Assembly: GCA_963931925.1 (NCBI GenBank)
Contig: OZ007574.1
Span: forward strand, 34,396,461 to 34,460,460
DNA from: Onchidella celtica
Lineage: Eukaryota > Mollusca > Gastropoda > Systellommatophora > Onchidiidae
Reading direction: 5' to 3'
DNA length: 64,000 nucleotides
Notes under the pieces: generated by a model
Databases searched by the model: none
Told to the model about the DNA's origin: nothing
Seen by the model: the letters and a program-made list of their open reading frames with translations, nothing else
Shown: in pieces, positions 46,970 to 58,509 of the stretch
Layout: every line of letters begins with the position of its first letter
Numbering within the stretch: position 1 is the first letter of the stretch
Position numbers and translations under genes: made by a program

Positions 46970-47830
46970 GAGTGTTGACCAAAAACAATATCTGATTTAA
47001 TCAGCTGAGCGCAGTAATGGGAGCAACAGGAAGATAAGTTGCATGTCATCTTCTATATTATAAGCCCTATATCTATTAATTTGAGTGAAATGATTATTAA
47101 GTGGGTATCATACAAAGCATAGAATGTCACAGCAATTTGCTACCGGCAAAATTTACACCCAAGAAATAATAGCAGAAGCTGACTGCGTCTGGCCAGGCTT
47201 AGGATGATGGGGCATTTACTAAGATAATAATAGGAAATTGTGGTGTGCACTTCTTGTCTACCAGCATCTGATTGCACCGTTCCAGGCTTAGTATGATACC
47301 TCCCTAATAGAGAAAAAGCAAAACTCACACTTCTCAAATGCATTACTGCTATAGGAAAGTGGCCGTGCCCTGCCAAAAGTTTTTAGCTGCAAGTGTTAAT
47401 CTTACATTTGGCACATATATTTGGACTGAAAACTGGACAAAGTCTGAGTCACTGAGTCTGGCAGCAAACTATTGGGAAAAAAAAAATCTGATTTAATCAG
47501 CTGAAGGCAGTAATAGGATTAACATCTTGGTTAGGAAAACTCAACAGAAATTCAATCACTTTGCAGCATATTGCACTTTAACTGGTGGGCTATGAATTCC
47601 TTGTTTCACTGTTGTGGGCTTTCAGTTTATTTTTTGCATTTTAGAATACCACAGTCTCTATGTAGTTTATAGAACAAATCAACCATTTCAATGCTAATGA
47701 AAACAAAAATAGCCGGAAATCGTGGAGCCACAGGAAGATAAACTGCATTGTGCCTTTCATATTACAAGCCCTGTATCTGTTAATTTGAGTGAATTGATTA
47801 TTACTCTTTGCAGAGAATAAATTGAATAGA
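46970..47830 (+). repeat. diverged duplicated modules
   Basis: TCTGATTTAATCAGCTGA(G/A) occurs at about 46992 and 47487. CAGGAAGATAA(G/A), TATTACAAGCCCT/TATTATAAGCCCT and TTAATTTGAGTGAA occur at 47029-47091 and 47730-47795. Module order is conserved with insertions between. Non-coding and unclassified. Confidence 0.6.
47549..47660 (+). repeat. repeat module, first copy (partner 48943-49055)
   Basis: AATTCAATCACTTTGCAG, CTGGTG, ATTCCTTGTTCAC-like, TGTGGGCTTTCAGTTTAT and CAGTCTCT appear in order here and again at 48943-49055, same orientation. Confidence 0.6.
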
Positions 47831-47920
47831 AGTTTCAACAAATGTGAGTGCATCTGGCAGACTCGGGCCTAAGGTGAAAGGCCAAATTCCCGAGGAAACT
47901 TTGGAGGGGAAAAGTTTCTA

Positions 47921-48020
47921 TGGAAATTGAGATTTGCTTAGAAAATGAAAGATTAGCCATTTTTCTGTTTGAGTTAAAATGTTTTGCTTGAAATCATCTT
48001 AGAGATATTTTATTTTGATT
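47921..48020 (+). repeat. dispersed repeat module, copy 2 (partner 9840-9945)
   Basis: GGAAATTGAGATTTGCTTAG, AATGAAAGATTAGCCATTT and TTTGCTTGAAATCATCTTAG match 9840-9945 in order and orientation. Confidence 0.6.
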
Positions 48021-48550
48021 TTAAAAGAGGTATAAAAATTTTGCCTTAAGCGCGATTTTCCTAGAGCCACTTACATTCGTCTTCAAAAGCAGAATTATAT
48101 TCACTATTCTGTGAAGAACTTGCCCTGGTTCTGAAAGTGTAATGTGCAGCTTTGCACCGAATCTCTGAAAATGGAAGAACTTCACATCTTCATTATTTTG
48201 GAAGTTATTTTAGGCTATTTTCATTTGTCTTCAAGTTTTCATTTTGATTTTCTGAAAGAGATGTCACTATGTACACTGTAGTGCTTAATGCAATGCATAA
48301 CCTTCATTTTATGAGATTGTCTGAATGCATCTGTAAATATCTACTTCCCTTGTCAAGTTATTTTTCAAATTTACTTGTATGTGAAAAATAATAATTTTGT
48401 GCCTAAAATGAGCTGACTACAGATTACTTTCTTTAGAAATATCCATGAACTTTTTGATTTGTTTATTTAGCTAATGCTCATTTTTAAAAAATGTCAGAAT
48501 ATAATGAGATTAGCTAAAAAGTGAATAGTAATACATCGTCTCCATACCCG

Positions 48551-48792
48551 AGGACTGTAATAACTCAGAAATTCTAAAAATTGATTTTTATATATATACA
48601 TGTTTATGTGTGCAGCTACATTCAAAGCTGCATCAAATGATCTTGGTTATAGACTCCTAAGCTGAAATATAATTGAATGGTAAACTTTCAAAATTTTTTC
48701 CTAACTAGTTATGTTAAAATGAAATAGTTTTTGCCTCTCCTGAAAAGTAGCCAAAACCGATTACTACAGTTTTAGGGAACAGTGACAATATG
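48551..48792 (-). repeat. foldback repeat (MITE-like), copy 2
   Basis: Reverse complement of the 10526-10782 repeat. It includes TATAGACTCCTAAGC, GCCTCTCCTGAAAAGTAGCC and TTAGGGAACAGTGACA in mirrored order. Its own ends are weakly inverted. Confidence 0.6.
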
Positions 48793-48942
48793 AATTGGAA
48801 GCGATTGTACACTGAATGTGCAACCACTGACCACGATTCATTAGGTAACATTTTTTCTAAATGAGGTGAATGGCTTCTGTTATTTATTTGTTGCTTAATG
48901 TTAAGTGAGAGTATTTAGTTGAAACTGTGTATGCAACAGATG

Positions 48943-49055
48943 AATTCAATCACTTTGCAGTGCACTGTACCTTGACTGGTGCATTACAGATTCCTTGTTC
49001 ACTTCTGTGGGCTTTCAGTTTATGCTTTGCAAAATTTGGACAATATCAGTCTCTG
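48943..49055 (+). repeat. repeat module, second copy
   Basis: Partner of 47549-47660 with the same block order, about 1.4 kb downstream. Confidence 0.6.
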
Positions 49056-49060
49056 TTTCA

Positions 49061-50225
49061 TGTGTATGATATTCTGTTTGATTACTGTTACTGTATTTTG
49101 CATTAAAAGGTTATTTTTGTGGGAACTCGTTCTTGGCCTGAGGCAGATGATACATTGTGTATTGGCGTAAATAGTTGTGTTGAAATTCTTTTCAGATTAT
49201 ATGTTCCCATGAAATCCAGAAAGACTCTCATTAAAGTGTATTCCCAGCCAGCATGCCTACGTCAATCTAACACAGATTTGTATAGGATTTCAATAGGGTT
49301 GGCAGGATTACCAAAGATGCAGGTTCCCTACATCAAACCAACATCAGTGTGATGTCGTGACGAGCCGACCTGTGTAGGAACAGTGTCATTCCTATGAGTA
49401 AACTTTAGATTAGTCCTACACATCATATTTCCATAGGGTTGCCGGCTAGGTTGTTATATTATTTTGCTCGAGATCTGGGTTTGTCAATAAGAGCTTTTGG
49501 TGGTTTTTATTTTTTTTGGTTCAGTAGATATTTTTTACATTCAAATATTTTAATGTATTTCTCTGTGAGCTTCATAAGTGCTTTCATCTTTCAGTATGTG
49601 TAGTATTTCAGTATATATAATAGATTTTTCATGAATTTGTGTTTTATTTGCATATATATTCAAGAGTCCATAACATACCTATAACTTAGTTTGATTAGTA
49701 ATGATTCTCTTATCGTAAATTGTGTTTATTCTTACATGTGAAAGATGATGGAATGACTCTTTTTCTTGATGATGTGGAAAGAGCCAATGCAGAATATTTA
49801 TGATGAAATAGTTTTGAGATTCGTGGTTTTTATCCTCTCTCTCTCTCTCTCTATCCTCACTGATGACATTGGCATCTTGCTCAAATGAGAGGAGATAAGA
49901 TAAGGTGAGATAAGAGTCACTTTTTTTATTCCATGAGAGAAATTCATTTTTATAGAGCATTTTAAGAGCACCTACATGTTTTACACACCCTGGGTATTAC
50001 ACGATCATGTCATTTCAGTTACAGACATAACACATAGAGCGACATAGCATGGATCAATGGAGACAAAGAGGAATGACTGTCATTACGCATGTACATTTGT
50101 TTCTTTGTTTGGTTGGTTGGTTGGTTGTTTTACCGTGCAGAATTTGACTCTGGATAGCCAGTTTTGATGGTGACGCTATAAAAATGATCTGCAGTTAATT
50201 AACTTTTGGAAGGATATAATATCGA
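49061..50225. other. non-coding, nothing recognised
   Basis: Short frames only. A CT run lies at 49836-49852 and a GGTTGGTTGGTTG run at 50111-50126. No exon supported. Confidence 0.35.
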
Positions 50226-50229
50226 AGGG

Positions 50230-50466
50230 TATTTGCCATATTGTTGTATGCGACATTTGCCGAGTTTGAGGTGTTGCCATTTAAGTGGTTCTCTCAGCAC
50301 TAATGTAATTACGTATAAATGTCATTCCAATCAGTTAAAAACTTTTTGAGATAATATGTCTATGATGTAATGTTTTGTGCGTTTTTAGCCCTTTTGCCAA
50401 CCAAACTTCAATCTTCATTTTCTCAAAAAGGCAATAATGCACATACAACAATATGGCAAATAGCCG
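50230..50466. repeat. inverted repeat, possible MITE
   Basis: ATTTGCCATATTGTTGTATG near 50232 is perfectly inverted near 50442-50462. The interior has no coding frame. Target duplication not seen. Confidence 0.5.
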
Positions 50467-50691
50467 ACGAACTGTTCGTTTCCTGTACATTCCTATGAGA
50501 TCATTGAAAGTATTACAGTGTGAGAAATTGATTGTCTAAAAGTCCTGCAAAGACGCAGAATGGTATGTAGATATAATTATCCCCGATGAACAGGTTTCTC
50601 ACAATTTGCAGTGTGAAGAATTCAATTTGATATATTTTTTCTTCTTTTCATGTTTCAGAACTGGTAACATTAGTAATACTAATATTATTAT

Positions 50692-50838
50692 GGCAGTGGC
50701 TAGGTTTACGGCAGATTACGCTCATATCCCAATAGAAAAAAACAAAGAAAGAAAGCACTGCTGTACGAACGGGAGTAAAGCCGAACAATGAAAAATGGTG
50801 AGTTGTGTTCACCGGCTGCCGTAAACGTAGCCACTGCC
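50692..50838. mobile_element. 147-bp MITE
   Basis: GGCAGTGGCTAGGTTTACGG at the left is inverted at the right end (one mismatch over 23 bases). The flanks, AT-rich TATTAT-like on both sides, are too simple to prove a target duplication. Confidence 0.6.
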
Positions 50839-50869
50839 TAGTATTATATGCTTAAATCACGCTCTAAAA

Positions 50870-52579
50870 CAGTGTTTCTCAACTGCTTTTGTCCCACGCC
50901 CCACTTCAGTTTTAAAAAAAAAAACCAGCTTGCGCCCTACTATGATTGGACAAAGTTACATGTAGTATGGACAGTATATATATAAAAAAGATTAAAAAAG
51001 TATTTGTATTATTATATTCAGTAAGTATACATTCAAACTGATTGGCTAATGACAGATCCGAGTGGAGAGCCATGATCGCCAATGTCTGTTCCAGTCAGGG
51101 CAAACTGATGATTGTCACAAATCCCAGACTGGGAGATGTAATAATTATAACAAGACAACAATCACGAACGAACAAGTATAACACTTAACAGAACAACCCA
51201 TCAGACTCACACATTTATTATACATAAACATAAAGATAATAGCGCAACTACATACATTATATTATTCACGTTACTGCCGTCCAACGGCCTTATTCCCACA
51301 TGCACTCTTCCTCGGGTCCACAACCCGGTAGTTACTTTCTAAAGACACTTCGGTCTCAGCTTCTCCTCTCCATGTCTTAATAGCACATTAATATTTCACT
51401 GGCACCGCAGTCTCCCAATAGCCCCTTCCTATTGCCATAACACATTAGCATTCCAATAGCACATCAACATGGCAATAGCACATTAGCATTTCAATAGCAC
51501 CTCAACATGGCAATAGCACATTAGCATTTCAATAGCACATCAACATGGCAATAGCACATTAGCATTTCAATAGCACATTCACGATCACATATACGTCCCT
51601 GTCGGTGGCCAGACTGCCACGACTCATGTGCCTCTACTGTCCTGCACGACAGCTTCCTTCCTGGCCTATGTGTGGCCTCCGGCCCTATGCTGGCCTATCC
51701 CCTGTGCTCACCGTAGGCGGCCGACCCCGGCACCTACAAGAATAACATTACATTGGTATAATACCATACCATTCCTATTCACTTCACCCCTCATTACAAC
51801 TCATGAAACGTACACACAATAGTCCACCTTTCACTCGCCACACATCTTACGGTAACACACCTCCACTGTAGTACACAATACTCACTCTCGCTACAAATCC
51901 ATGAACTCAACTTTCATCTATCGCTCATGGCGCACATTGCTATATACAGTATCAAGGACTTCCACATTCCTCACATATACTTATTTACATCATGGTCATA
52001 GACAAATATAATACATCAATCATAATTATCAATCATCGTTTCACCTACCAGTCATCACTGGAAAAACACTACTCCCAAGTCTTCCGACTGCTCTCCTTAT
52101 GTTCGCCCTCTGGGGCTTCCTCCTGCGTCCGCTTTCTTAGACATCTTAGTGTGCAGTGATAGTAATACAGCGCTCTCGCCTCATTCAGACCCCCCCCCCC
52201 CACTCACAACATGCACGCTTTCCCCTCTTCTCGTAACTACTGATCCTCGCTCACTCGCTCGTGACAATGATGATGAGGAGGAGGAGGATGATATATAATT
52301 CAAAAGAAGTTTTAATTAAAACTTTATTTCAAGTTTTCGTCACTTGTAATTCTTTCATCAATGCAGTCTTACCTTTGACGCTGGCTGCAGATTTGTTTGA
52401 TTTGAAGGACCAGTTTTGCCAGTTTTTGCCTAAAATCATCGCCAACACAACGTAAACAAACAACCGTTTAGTTTAAATACACTATGAAATTAAAATTTCG
52501 ACGGAAAATCCCAACTCCCCATTCTGATGTTCCACACTCCACCAAAAATATTGCCACGCCCCCACCGTGAGAAATACTG
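50870..52579. mobile_element. hAT-type element carrying a nested LTR
   Basis: The left end CAGTGTTTCTCAAC pairs with the reversed right end CAGTATTTCTCACG, classic hAT-style termini. The flanks CTCTAAAA and CTCAAAGA agree at 6 of 8 positions, consistent with an old 8-bp duplication. Without the nested insertion (51113-52266) and one 5-bp duplication, only about 550 bp remain, so it is non-autonomous. Confidence 0.7.
51113..52266. mobile_element. solo LTR of an LTR retrotransposon (fossil)
   Basis: Begins TGTCAC and ends GTGACA, flanked by the 5-bp direct repeat ATGAT (51108-51112, 52267-52271). This fits a single LTR left after recombination between the two LTRs of an integrated element. No internal genes are present. 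The family is not determined; a 5-bp duplication is common in Ty3/Gypsy and BEL/Pao elements. It contains a 38-bp tandem repeat (about 51441-51579). It is younger than the hAT element it sits in. Confidence 0.65.
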
Positions 52580-52589
52580 CTCAAAGAGG

Positions 52590-52790
52590 TCATTCAGTGG
52601 GCCCAGGGTGGTTACGGGGGTTAAGGCTTAGAGGCCCCCACGTTCGAATCTCGGCTAAGCACCGATCCCTCCTGTTTCTTGTTGAGTCTTGGAGATACTA
52701 AACCATAGGCGGCCTTCCAAGGGCCCAGGCCTTGTCTCTTGTGCTGAAGATAGACGTAAAGACTCAACAAAATAAAACGAAGGCTTCGAG
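52590..52790 (+). mobile_element. tRNA-derived SINE
   Basis: A tRNA-like head has GTGGTTACGGGGG, paired GAGGCCCCCA and the B box GTTCGAATC at 52642-52650. A body follows, with the end near 52790 approximate. It begins just beyond the hAT flank. Not a functional tRNA gene. Confidence 0.6.
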
Positions 52791-52899
52791 GAAATTGTAG
52801 TACAAATCCGTACAAAACATATGCAATAATTATATATATATATCGAGAGTTGGCAACAAGAATGTTTTATGTCCAAAATGGTCAAATTGAGAAGAACGG

Positions 52900-53843
52900 G
52901 TTTGATGAAAATTTAAAAAATTGCAGTTACTTCAACACGGTCACATGAATAGTTTTATTGGGTTATGAAAGTCACACACTTTATCTCTAGGAATAGGATA
53001 TCTACTGGCATTTAAGAGCAATGAATAAATTTATTGGACATAACACATGCTGATTGATGACCATCTATGTTTTTTTTTTTGCGGATCTACTTATTATTTC
53101 GAATTGATGACGTTGGGTATTGAGCATGTGGTTTTCATGCACATTTTACATTAAAAAACAACAAACAAACAAATTATTTCTTCGTATTGTTTCGTTTCAA
53201 ATTTCTTCTTCTTCTTCTTTTTCACCTTCATCTACCTGTAATAGATAAACCAACGTAATTGTTGTTTATCTTGTCTGAACCTGTTTAAGATGAGGCTGAT
53301 AAAATAATGTACAGTTGTTCGTTAATGACTCAGTTCATTACAGTGTGCTCTGTATGAGTCGGTGTTCTGTTTGGTATTGATGCATACATATTTTTTATAA
53401 TAAAGCGATAGAAAAACATTTACAGTTGTTCTTGTCATGTTCTTTTCATATTTTTTTTCAAAGTTGTTTGTAATAAGAGTGAAACACTGAATGGCATGTA
53501 GTTAAATATACTTTGTGAGTTCATTCAACACTGGGCTGCGTGGCGTACGAGAAAATTGTCCATCAACAGCCACAATGAAATTAGACAAAATTTAAAGACT
53601 ACATAAAATCTGTGGGGTCGCAGCAAGGCTTGATGTAAAGTCACAATATGGCAAAAAGAAAAGGTTCTGTATAGCAAAGCTGCGGGTAAGAAATAATACA
53701 TAAAAGGTACAATAAAACGCAAAGGAGAAGCGAAACAAATCAAGCTTTTGGTAAAATGACCTTCATCAGGAAAATATATGTAACAGAATAGAAAATTAAA
53801 CCAATAAAACAGTTAAACACATAAAAATCTCCCCCATCTCTCC

Positions 53844-53875
<32 letters not shown>

Positions 53876-54575
53876 AACAACAACAACCCGACGACCGGTG
53901 CTGCAGTGTGGCGACGACGCTCCTGCTCCAGTTGTAACTGGGCTGCAATGACACAAAAGCAAATTTCCCCAAAAGGGAGTAAAGAAGTTTATAAAATACA
54001 GGATACAAAAAAAATATATATATATTTTTAGAATGTTTAAACAAATAGGAGTGCTTAGCTGCGGGTCCAGATTTGGATTTTCGGTCAAGTCCAGTCACTT
54101 GTGTAGGTTTTGACTCGAGATTTGAATTTCCCTTGAAATAACTGGAGAGACAGGCTTGTTTCGGTATCACTAATGTGCGAGATCCTGTTGAGATCCAGTC
54201 CACGTCGATAGTAAAACGTCGGCAAAGTAGACCAGACAGTGCGCTAGGGCCTTGGGCCGATTTCATGCTCGATTTTGTCAGTGGAGCTGCTTTCGTTTTC
54301 CGTCTCCACACAGCGACAAAACACAGTATATCCATATCTTCGCGAAAGTAAGTTCCAGAACCGTACCAAGAATGTCTTGAAATGTCAAACAACTTCGGTA
54401 TGCTCGTGAGTTCCCTTAAAGGTCTTCGTGTTTTTTGTTTTTTTTTTGTTTAAAGGATTTGCGACACGCTGTTTGACCATTCATGCCGTTGATGATTTAG
54501 ACTTCATTCAATTTACTGGCCGATAATGTCTCCTTAAGCCTTGTATGTTTTGTAGAACAAAGTACATTTTGTAAG
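52900..54575. other. non-coding, possible repeat fragments
   Basis: Includes a C run then A run (53827-53866). At 53738-53778, read backwards, is CTGATGAAGGTCATTTTACC..AGCTTGATTTG, a kind of phrase I have seen in transposon 3' regions, but the family is not identified. Minus-strand frames at 53796-54392 show no domain. Confidence 0.3.
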
Positions 54576-54577
54576 TA

Positions 54578-54587
54578 CATGAGAGAG

Positions 54588-54676
<89 letters not shown>
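54578..54676. repeat. (GA)n microsatellite
   Basis: Almost pure GA dinucleotides over about 98 bp with one interruption (54605). It lies about 100 bp before the LINE. Confidence 0.95.
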
Positions 54677-54681
<5 letters not shown>

Positions 54682-54715
54682 CAATAATACATATATCACT
54701 TCATGGTAAAGAGCT

Positions 54716-57379
54716 TTGGGTCCACTTTGTGGAGACGGCCGCCATATTTACAAAAAATACTCTCTCTTCGTCTACAAAAATACTCTCTCTTCGGCCTTGA
54801 ACTTTGGTGAGAATCCTGATACTGTTACTTCATTTGAGTCTGCGATTATGACTTTGTCATTACCTCACAAGAAAATAAAATTTGTCCTGCTATATAGACC
54901 ACCACCTAACAAGAAAAACAGTCTCAAAACATCAGATTTTTTGACACAATTTGAAGAAATTTTGATTTTAAACAACATCGAAAAGCAGGAACTTGTCTTC
55001 ATGGGTGATTTTAACTTGCATTACGACTCCAAAACATCTGCTGATGTAAATTTTATGAAACGTTTATTTCATGAACATCAAATGACACAACATGTTGAAT
55101 CCAGCACACACAAATTTGGCCATATTCTTGATTGGATTGTTACTTCGTCCAAATTTACTTTTGCATCAGCGGTGGTAAATACCAACAAACTAATATCTGA
55201 CCACCATTTTCTATATTTCGACATTCCTTACAAGAAACCCTTGCCAAAGAAAAAGAATGTAAAATGCAGAGACGTGAAGAAAATTAACTTAGAAAATTTC
55301 AAATTAGATTTGAGAACAACGTTGGCTGACTCAGAAGACATCAATGCTGAAGTTCTGACAGAAAAAATCCAAAGCGTCTTAAACAGTCATGCTCCGGAAA
55401 CATCAAGGACTGTGACCGACAGGACACCATCACCATGGTTCACGTTGGAAACAAAAGCAGCAAAACAGGCCAGGCGACGAGCAGAAAGGAAATGGAAGAA
55501 AACAAAGTTACAAATTGACAAAGAAATATACATTCACCATAAGAAACTTGTGAATGACACCATTCGAAAAGCTAAATGTGACTATTACAACTCAAGGTTT
55601 TGTGAAATTCAAAATTCAAAACAATTTTTCAATTTGTCCAATGATTTGTTGGGCAAACAGAAAAGGATCAACCTGCCAACTTCAATAGAAAAGGAACATC
55701 TGCCTAATGCATTTGGGGACTTCTTCATGGACAAAATAGAAAAAATTAGAGACAATTTAAGTAGTTGTGATATAACTAGTGAAAATTCTGTATTTGTTGG
55801 GAATAATCTTTCTTGTTTCAGTGAAGTTACCAGTGATGAAATCAATGACATAATTTGTTCTGCTGCTACTAAGCAATGTGAACTAGATCCCATGCCCACA
55901 GACTTGTTAAAAAAATGCTTACCTGATCTTTTACCATCCATCACAAAAATTATTAACACTTCTTTATGTACAGGTGCTGTGCCAGAGACCTATAAAGTTG
56001 CACTCGTTAAACCTTTGCTTAAGAAAGTTAATCTTGACTCTGAAAACTTGAAAAACTATAGACCAGTATCTAATCTTCAATTTTTATCAAAGATTTTAGA
56101 GAAAGTAATTTCAAAACAACTACTTGGTCATCTAAACAATAACGCTCTCTGTGAATCATTCCAGTCAGCATATCGTGCAAATTGTAGCACTGAAACTGCT
56201 TTATTGAGGATTGTTAATGATTTGTTTGGATTACTGGACAACGGCTTGGTTTCGTGTTTAAACATTCTTGATCTATCAGCTGCCTTCGACACTATAGATC
56301 ATGAAATTATTCTTTGCAGATTAGAAGCAACCTATGGGATCTCTAGTATAGCTCTGAAATGGTTCAGGTCCTATCTATGTGACCGAAAACAAATTGTTGT
56401 AACAGATAACATAAAATCAAAAGAATACATACTGCCATATGGTGTTCCACAAGGCTCAGTTTTAGGTCCCACTCTCTTTATTATGTACATTGGGCCCCTG
56501 TCTAATATTTTTAAAGATCATGGTTTTTATTACCATCAGTATGCTGATGATGTCCAACTATATCACCCTGGTACGACTTTAGGTCATGTTGACAATGTTA
56601 TAAAAGATAGTGAAAAGTGTATTATGGACACAAAAGAATGGATGAACCAAAACAAACTAAAGCTAAATGAAGACAAAACAGAAGTTATGATTATTGGAAA
56701 GAAAAGACAAATTACTGCAATTAAAAATGTAAAATTAAATCTTGGTGAAAGCACTGTAGCAAACGTGAATAAAGTTAAAAACTTGGGCACAATTTTAGAA
56801 TCAGATCTCAGCATGGAAAATCAAATAAGTTCATTATGTCGATCATTAATGTTTCAATTAAAAAACATCAGCTCTATTCGTCCATTCATATCCCAAGAGG
56901 CAACTCGAATACTTATCACTTCACTTATGTTTTCAAAGCTTGATTATTGTAACTCTCTGCTCTTTGGAATTCCGAGCAACAAAATAAAACGCCTTCAGAT
57001 AATTCAGAATAATGCAGCTAGATTGATTTTTAGAAAATCAAAAAGAGAATCTGCCTCAAGCCTTATTGACCAACTTCACTGGCTTACTGTTGAAAACAGA
57101 ATAAAATTTAAAGCTGCAGTTTTGGTTTACAAATGTCTTGAAGGTTCAGCTCCCTCCTATCTTTCGGAACTTTTGAAAAAACATGAGTCTGATAGATTTT
57201 TAAGATCTATTACAGAAAACAAACTGGTTGTTCCCAGGTGTAAAACATCAAATTATGGAGATAGAGCTTTTAGTTGTTTTGGTCCCTGTGTGTGGAATTC
57301 TTTACCACAAGAGGTTCGAAATTCTGCCTCTCTAAACATATTTAAAAACAGATTAAAAACATTTCTTTTTAAAAACTGA
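54716..57379 (+). CDS. LINE partial endonuclease plus reverse transcriptase
   Basis: Open for 887 codons; the first ~20 codons are probably flanking sequence. Endonuclease remains: FVLLYRPPP, MGDFNLH (about 95-101), DWIVTSS and SDHH. The RT has LKNYRPVSNLQFLSKILEKV, FQSAYR, LDLSAAFDTIDH, GVPQGSVLGPTLFIMYI and the active-site YADD (about 608-611). The C-terminus (LHWLTVENRIKFKAAVLVYK, then YGDRAFSCFGPCVWNSLP) is usual for CR1/L2/Jockey-type proteins. With the nuclease start missing the product should not mobilise itself, although the RT frame is intact. Confidence 0.85.
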   Translation: MGPLCGDGRHIYKKYSLFVYKNTLSSALNFGENPDTVTSFESAIMTLSLPHKKIKFVLLYRPPPNKKNSLKTSDFLTQFEEILILNNIEKQELVFMGDFNLHYDSKTSADVNFMKRLFHEHQMTQHVESSTHKFGHILDWIVTSSKFTFASAVVNTNKLISDHHFLYFDIPYKKPLPKKKNVKCRDVKKINLENFKLDLRTTLADSEDINAEVLTEKIQSVLNSHAPETSRTVTDRTPSPWFTLETKAAKQARRRAERKWKKTKLQIDKEIYIHHKKLVNDTIRKAKCDYYNSRFCEIQNSKQFFNLSNDLLGKQKRINLPTSIEKEHLPNAFGDFFMDKIEKIRDNLSSCDITSENSVFVGNNLSCFSEVTSDEINDIICSAATKQCELDPMPTDLLKKCLPDLLPSITKIINTSLCTGAVPETYKVALVKPLLKKVNLDSENLKNYRPVSNLQFLSKILEKVISKQLLGHLNNNALCESFQSAYRANCSTETALLRIVNDLFGLLDNGLVSCLNILDLSAAFDTIDHEIILCRLEATYGISSIALKWFRSYLCDRKQIVVTDNIKSKEYILPYGVPQGSVLGPTLFIMYIGPLSNIFKDHGFYYHQYADDVQLYHPGTTLGHVDNVIKDSEKCIMDTKEWMNQNKLKLNEDKTEVMIIGKKRQITAIKNVKLNLGESTVANVNKVKNLGTILESDLSMENQISSLCRSLMFQLKNISSIRPFISQEATRILITSLMFSKLDYCNSLLFGIPSNKIKRLQIIQNNAARLIFRKSKRESASSLIDQLHWLTVENRIKFKAAVLVYKCLEGSAPSYLSELLKKHESDRFLRSITENKLVVPRCKTSNYGDRAFSCFGPCVWNSLPQEVRNSASLNIFKNRLKTFLFKN

Positions 57380-57540
57380 ATTTTATAGCTTGCTATGGAT
57401 GTATAAAACTAGTTTGTCTGTGTGTGTGTAAGTTTATTTGAATGTGCTTTTATGATTTTTTACTGTGTACAGCGCCTAGAGCTTTTAATGTTTTAGTCCT
57501 GGCGCTATATAAATGTATATATTATTATTATTATTATTTA
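54777..57540 (+). mobile_element. 5'-truncated CR1/L2-like LINE
   Basis: The 3' end has the paired blocks GCGCCTAGAGC and GGCGCTATATAAATG followed by (ATT)n, a tail typical of CR1/L2-group LINEs. The first third of the endonuclease is missing, so the copy is truncated on the left; the exact start is uncertain. The rest is fully open, so insertion was fairly recent. A short repeat, ATACTCTCTCTTCG, occurs twice at 54756-54793 near the junction. Confidence 0.8.
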
Positions 57541-57597
57541 ATGCCTCGCCTTGTCTTGTTTGGCCTTGTCCGTCCACTATAGGACTATATTATAAAT

Positions 57598-57985
57598 GAC
57601 CCCCAACATCCCCTGAACAAGGAATATATAAGATCTGTAAGAAGTTTAAGGCTGTTGTCAGAGAAAACTAAAACTGAGCGCTACTTTAAATCGTTTATTC
57701 CATCATCAACTAGGATGTTACAATAATGTCGTTATCTTGATCGTAATCTGTTGAATTATGTCCTGCGTGTCAGGTCAATGTGTTTTAGTTAGGGAAGCAT
57801 ATTGTGTGCACTGTTAATTTTGTTAATTTAGTTAATTTATCAGTGTGTGTGTATATATGTGTATGTGCGCGCTATGTATCATACTTTCTGCTTCTGTAAC
57901 TGTATTGTTATGTATTCAATGATCAAAACAAATTTCCTTGTACAAGGACGAATAAAATTTATCTTATCTTATCTTATCTTATCTT
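57598..57985 (+). mobile_element. 3' remnant of another LINE
   Basis: A C-terminal coding scrap (57598-57726) reads DPQHPLNKEYI..RYFKSFIPSSTRMLQ then stop. It resembles the HPL..R.K.SFIP..I end of several LINE proteins. The tail TTCCTTGTACAAGGACGAATAAA and a (TCTTA)n run end at 57985. It is a third LINE family, heavily 5'-truncated. Confidence 0.6.
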
Positions 57986-57986
57986 T

Positions 57987-58090
57987 CCTCTCTGTCAGTC
58001 TCATCCATGCCTGTCCAACTGTCTGCACAATATCATCTCTCCACCGTCTCTCGTGGCGCCCTCTTCTGCTCTTTCCTTTATATTTAACTA
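57987..58090 (-). mobile_element. LINE C-terminal scrap, minus strand
   Basis: Read backwards, it gives KSRRGRHERRWRDDIVQ..GQAWMRLTER, matching the GR..RRW.DDI....AWMR..R motif at the end of many endonuclease-RT LINE proteins. Only about 33 codons remain. It sits tail to tail with the preceding LINE remnant. Confidence 0.6.
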
Positions 58091-58480
58091 GATGACCTAC
58101 TGGGCACTGCCCGGAATAAACAATCATGTGCCCCCCCTCTCTCTCTCATATAATAAAAGTAATAAACTGCAGTCTTGCTTCAGAACTCATGCGCACCAGA
58201 ACATTACGCACCAAACTGAACGCTTGATACGTTACTTTTTATGACATGTACGGTACTATATATTACGAAACAAACATGCAGATATACAGATGTTACATGG
58301 CAATAAACATTGTTATTTTTTTAAAATACATGCTTGAAGTAAACAACTTTTAATTATAGCCATCATTTTCCTCATCTCAATTGCCACCTTAGTGAAAAAT
58401 TTAAGGCCTGAAGAGTGTATAGTTTGGTCAGTTAGTCATGCCAAAGGTTGCAAGTTACTGAAATATATAATAGATGTACG
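58091..58480. other. non-coding, nothing recognised
   Basis: AT-rich spacer with a CT run at 58132-58146. No exon or repeat was identified. Confidence 0.35.
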
Positions 58481-58509
58481 TTATTATCATTATTTGTAAT
58501 TATTATTGT

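Noticed and set aside
51441-51579. CRISPR-like direct repeats
   Set aside because: Adjacent 38-bp units with no unique spacers, in an animal genome and inside an LTR.
53796-54392. 198-codon minus-strand frame
   Set aside because: No recognisable domain. It runs through a homopolymer block and its end changes composition sharply.
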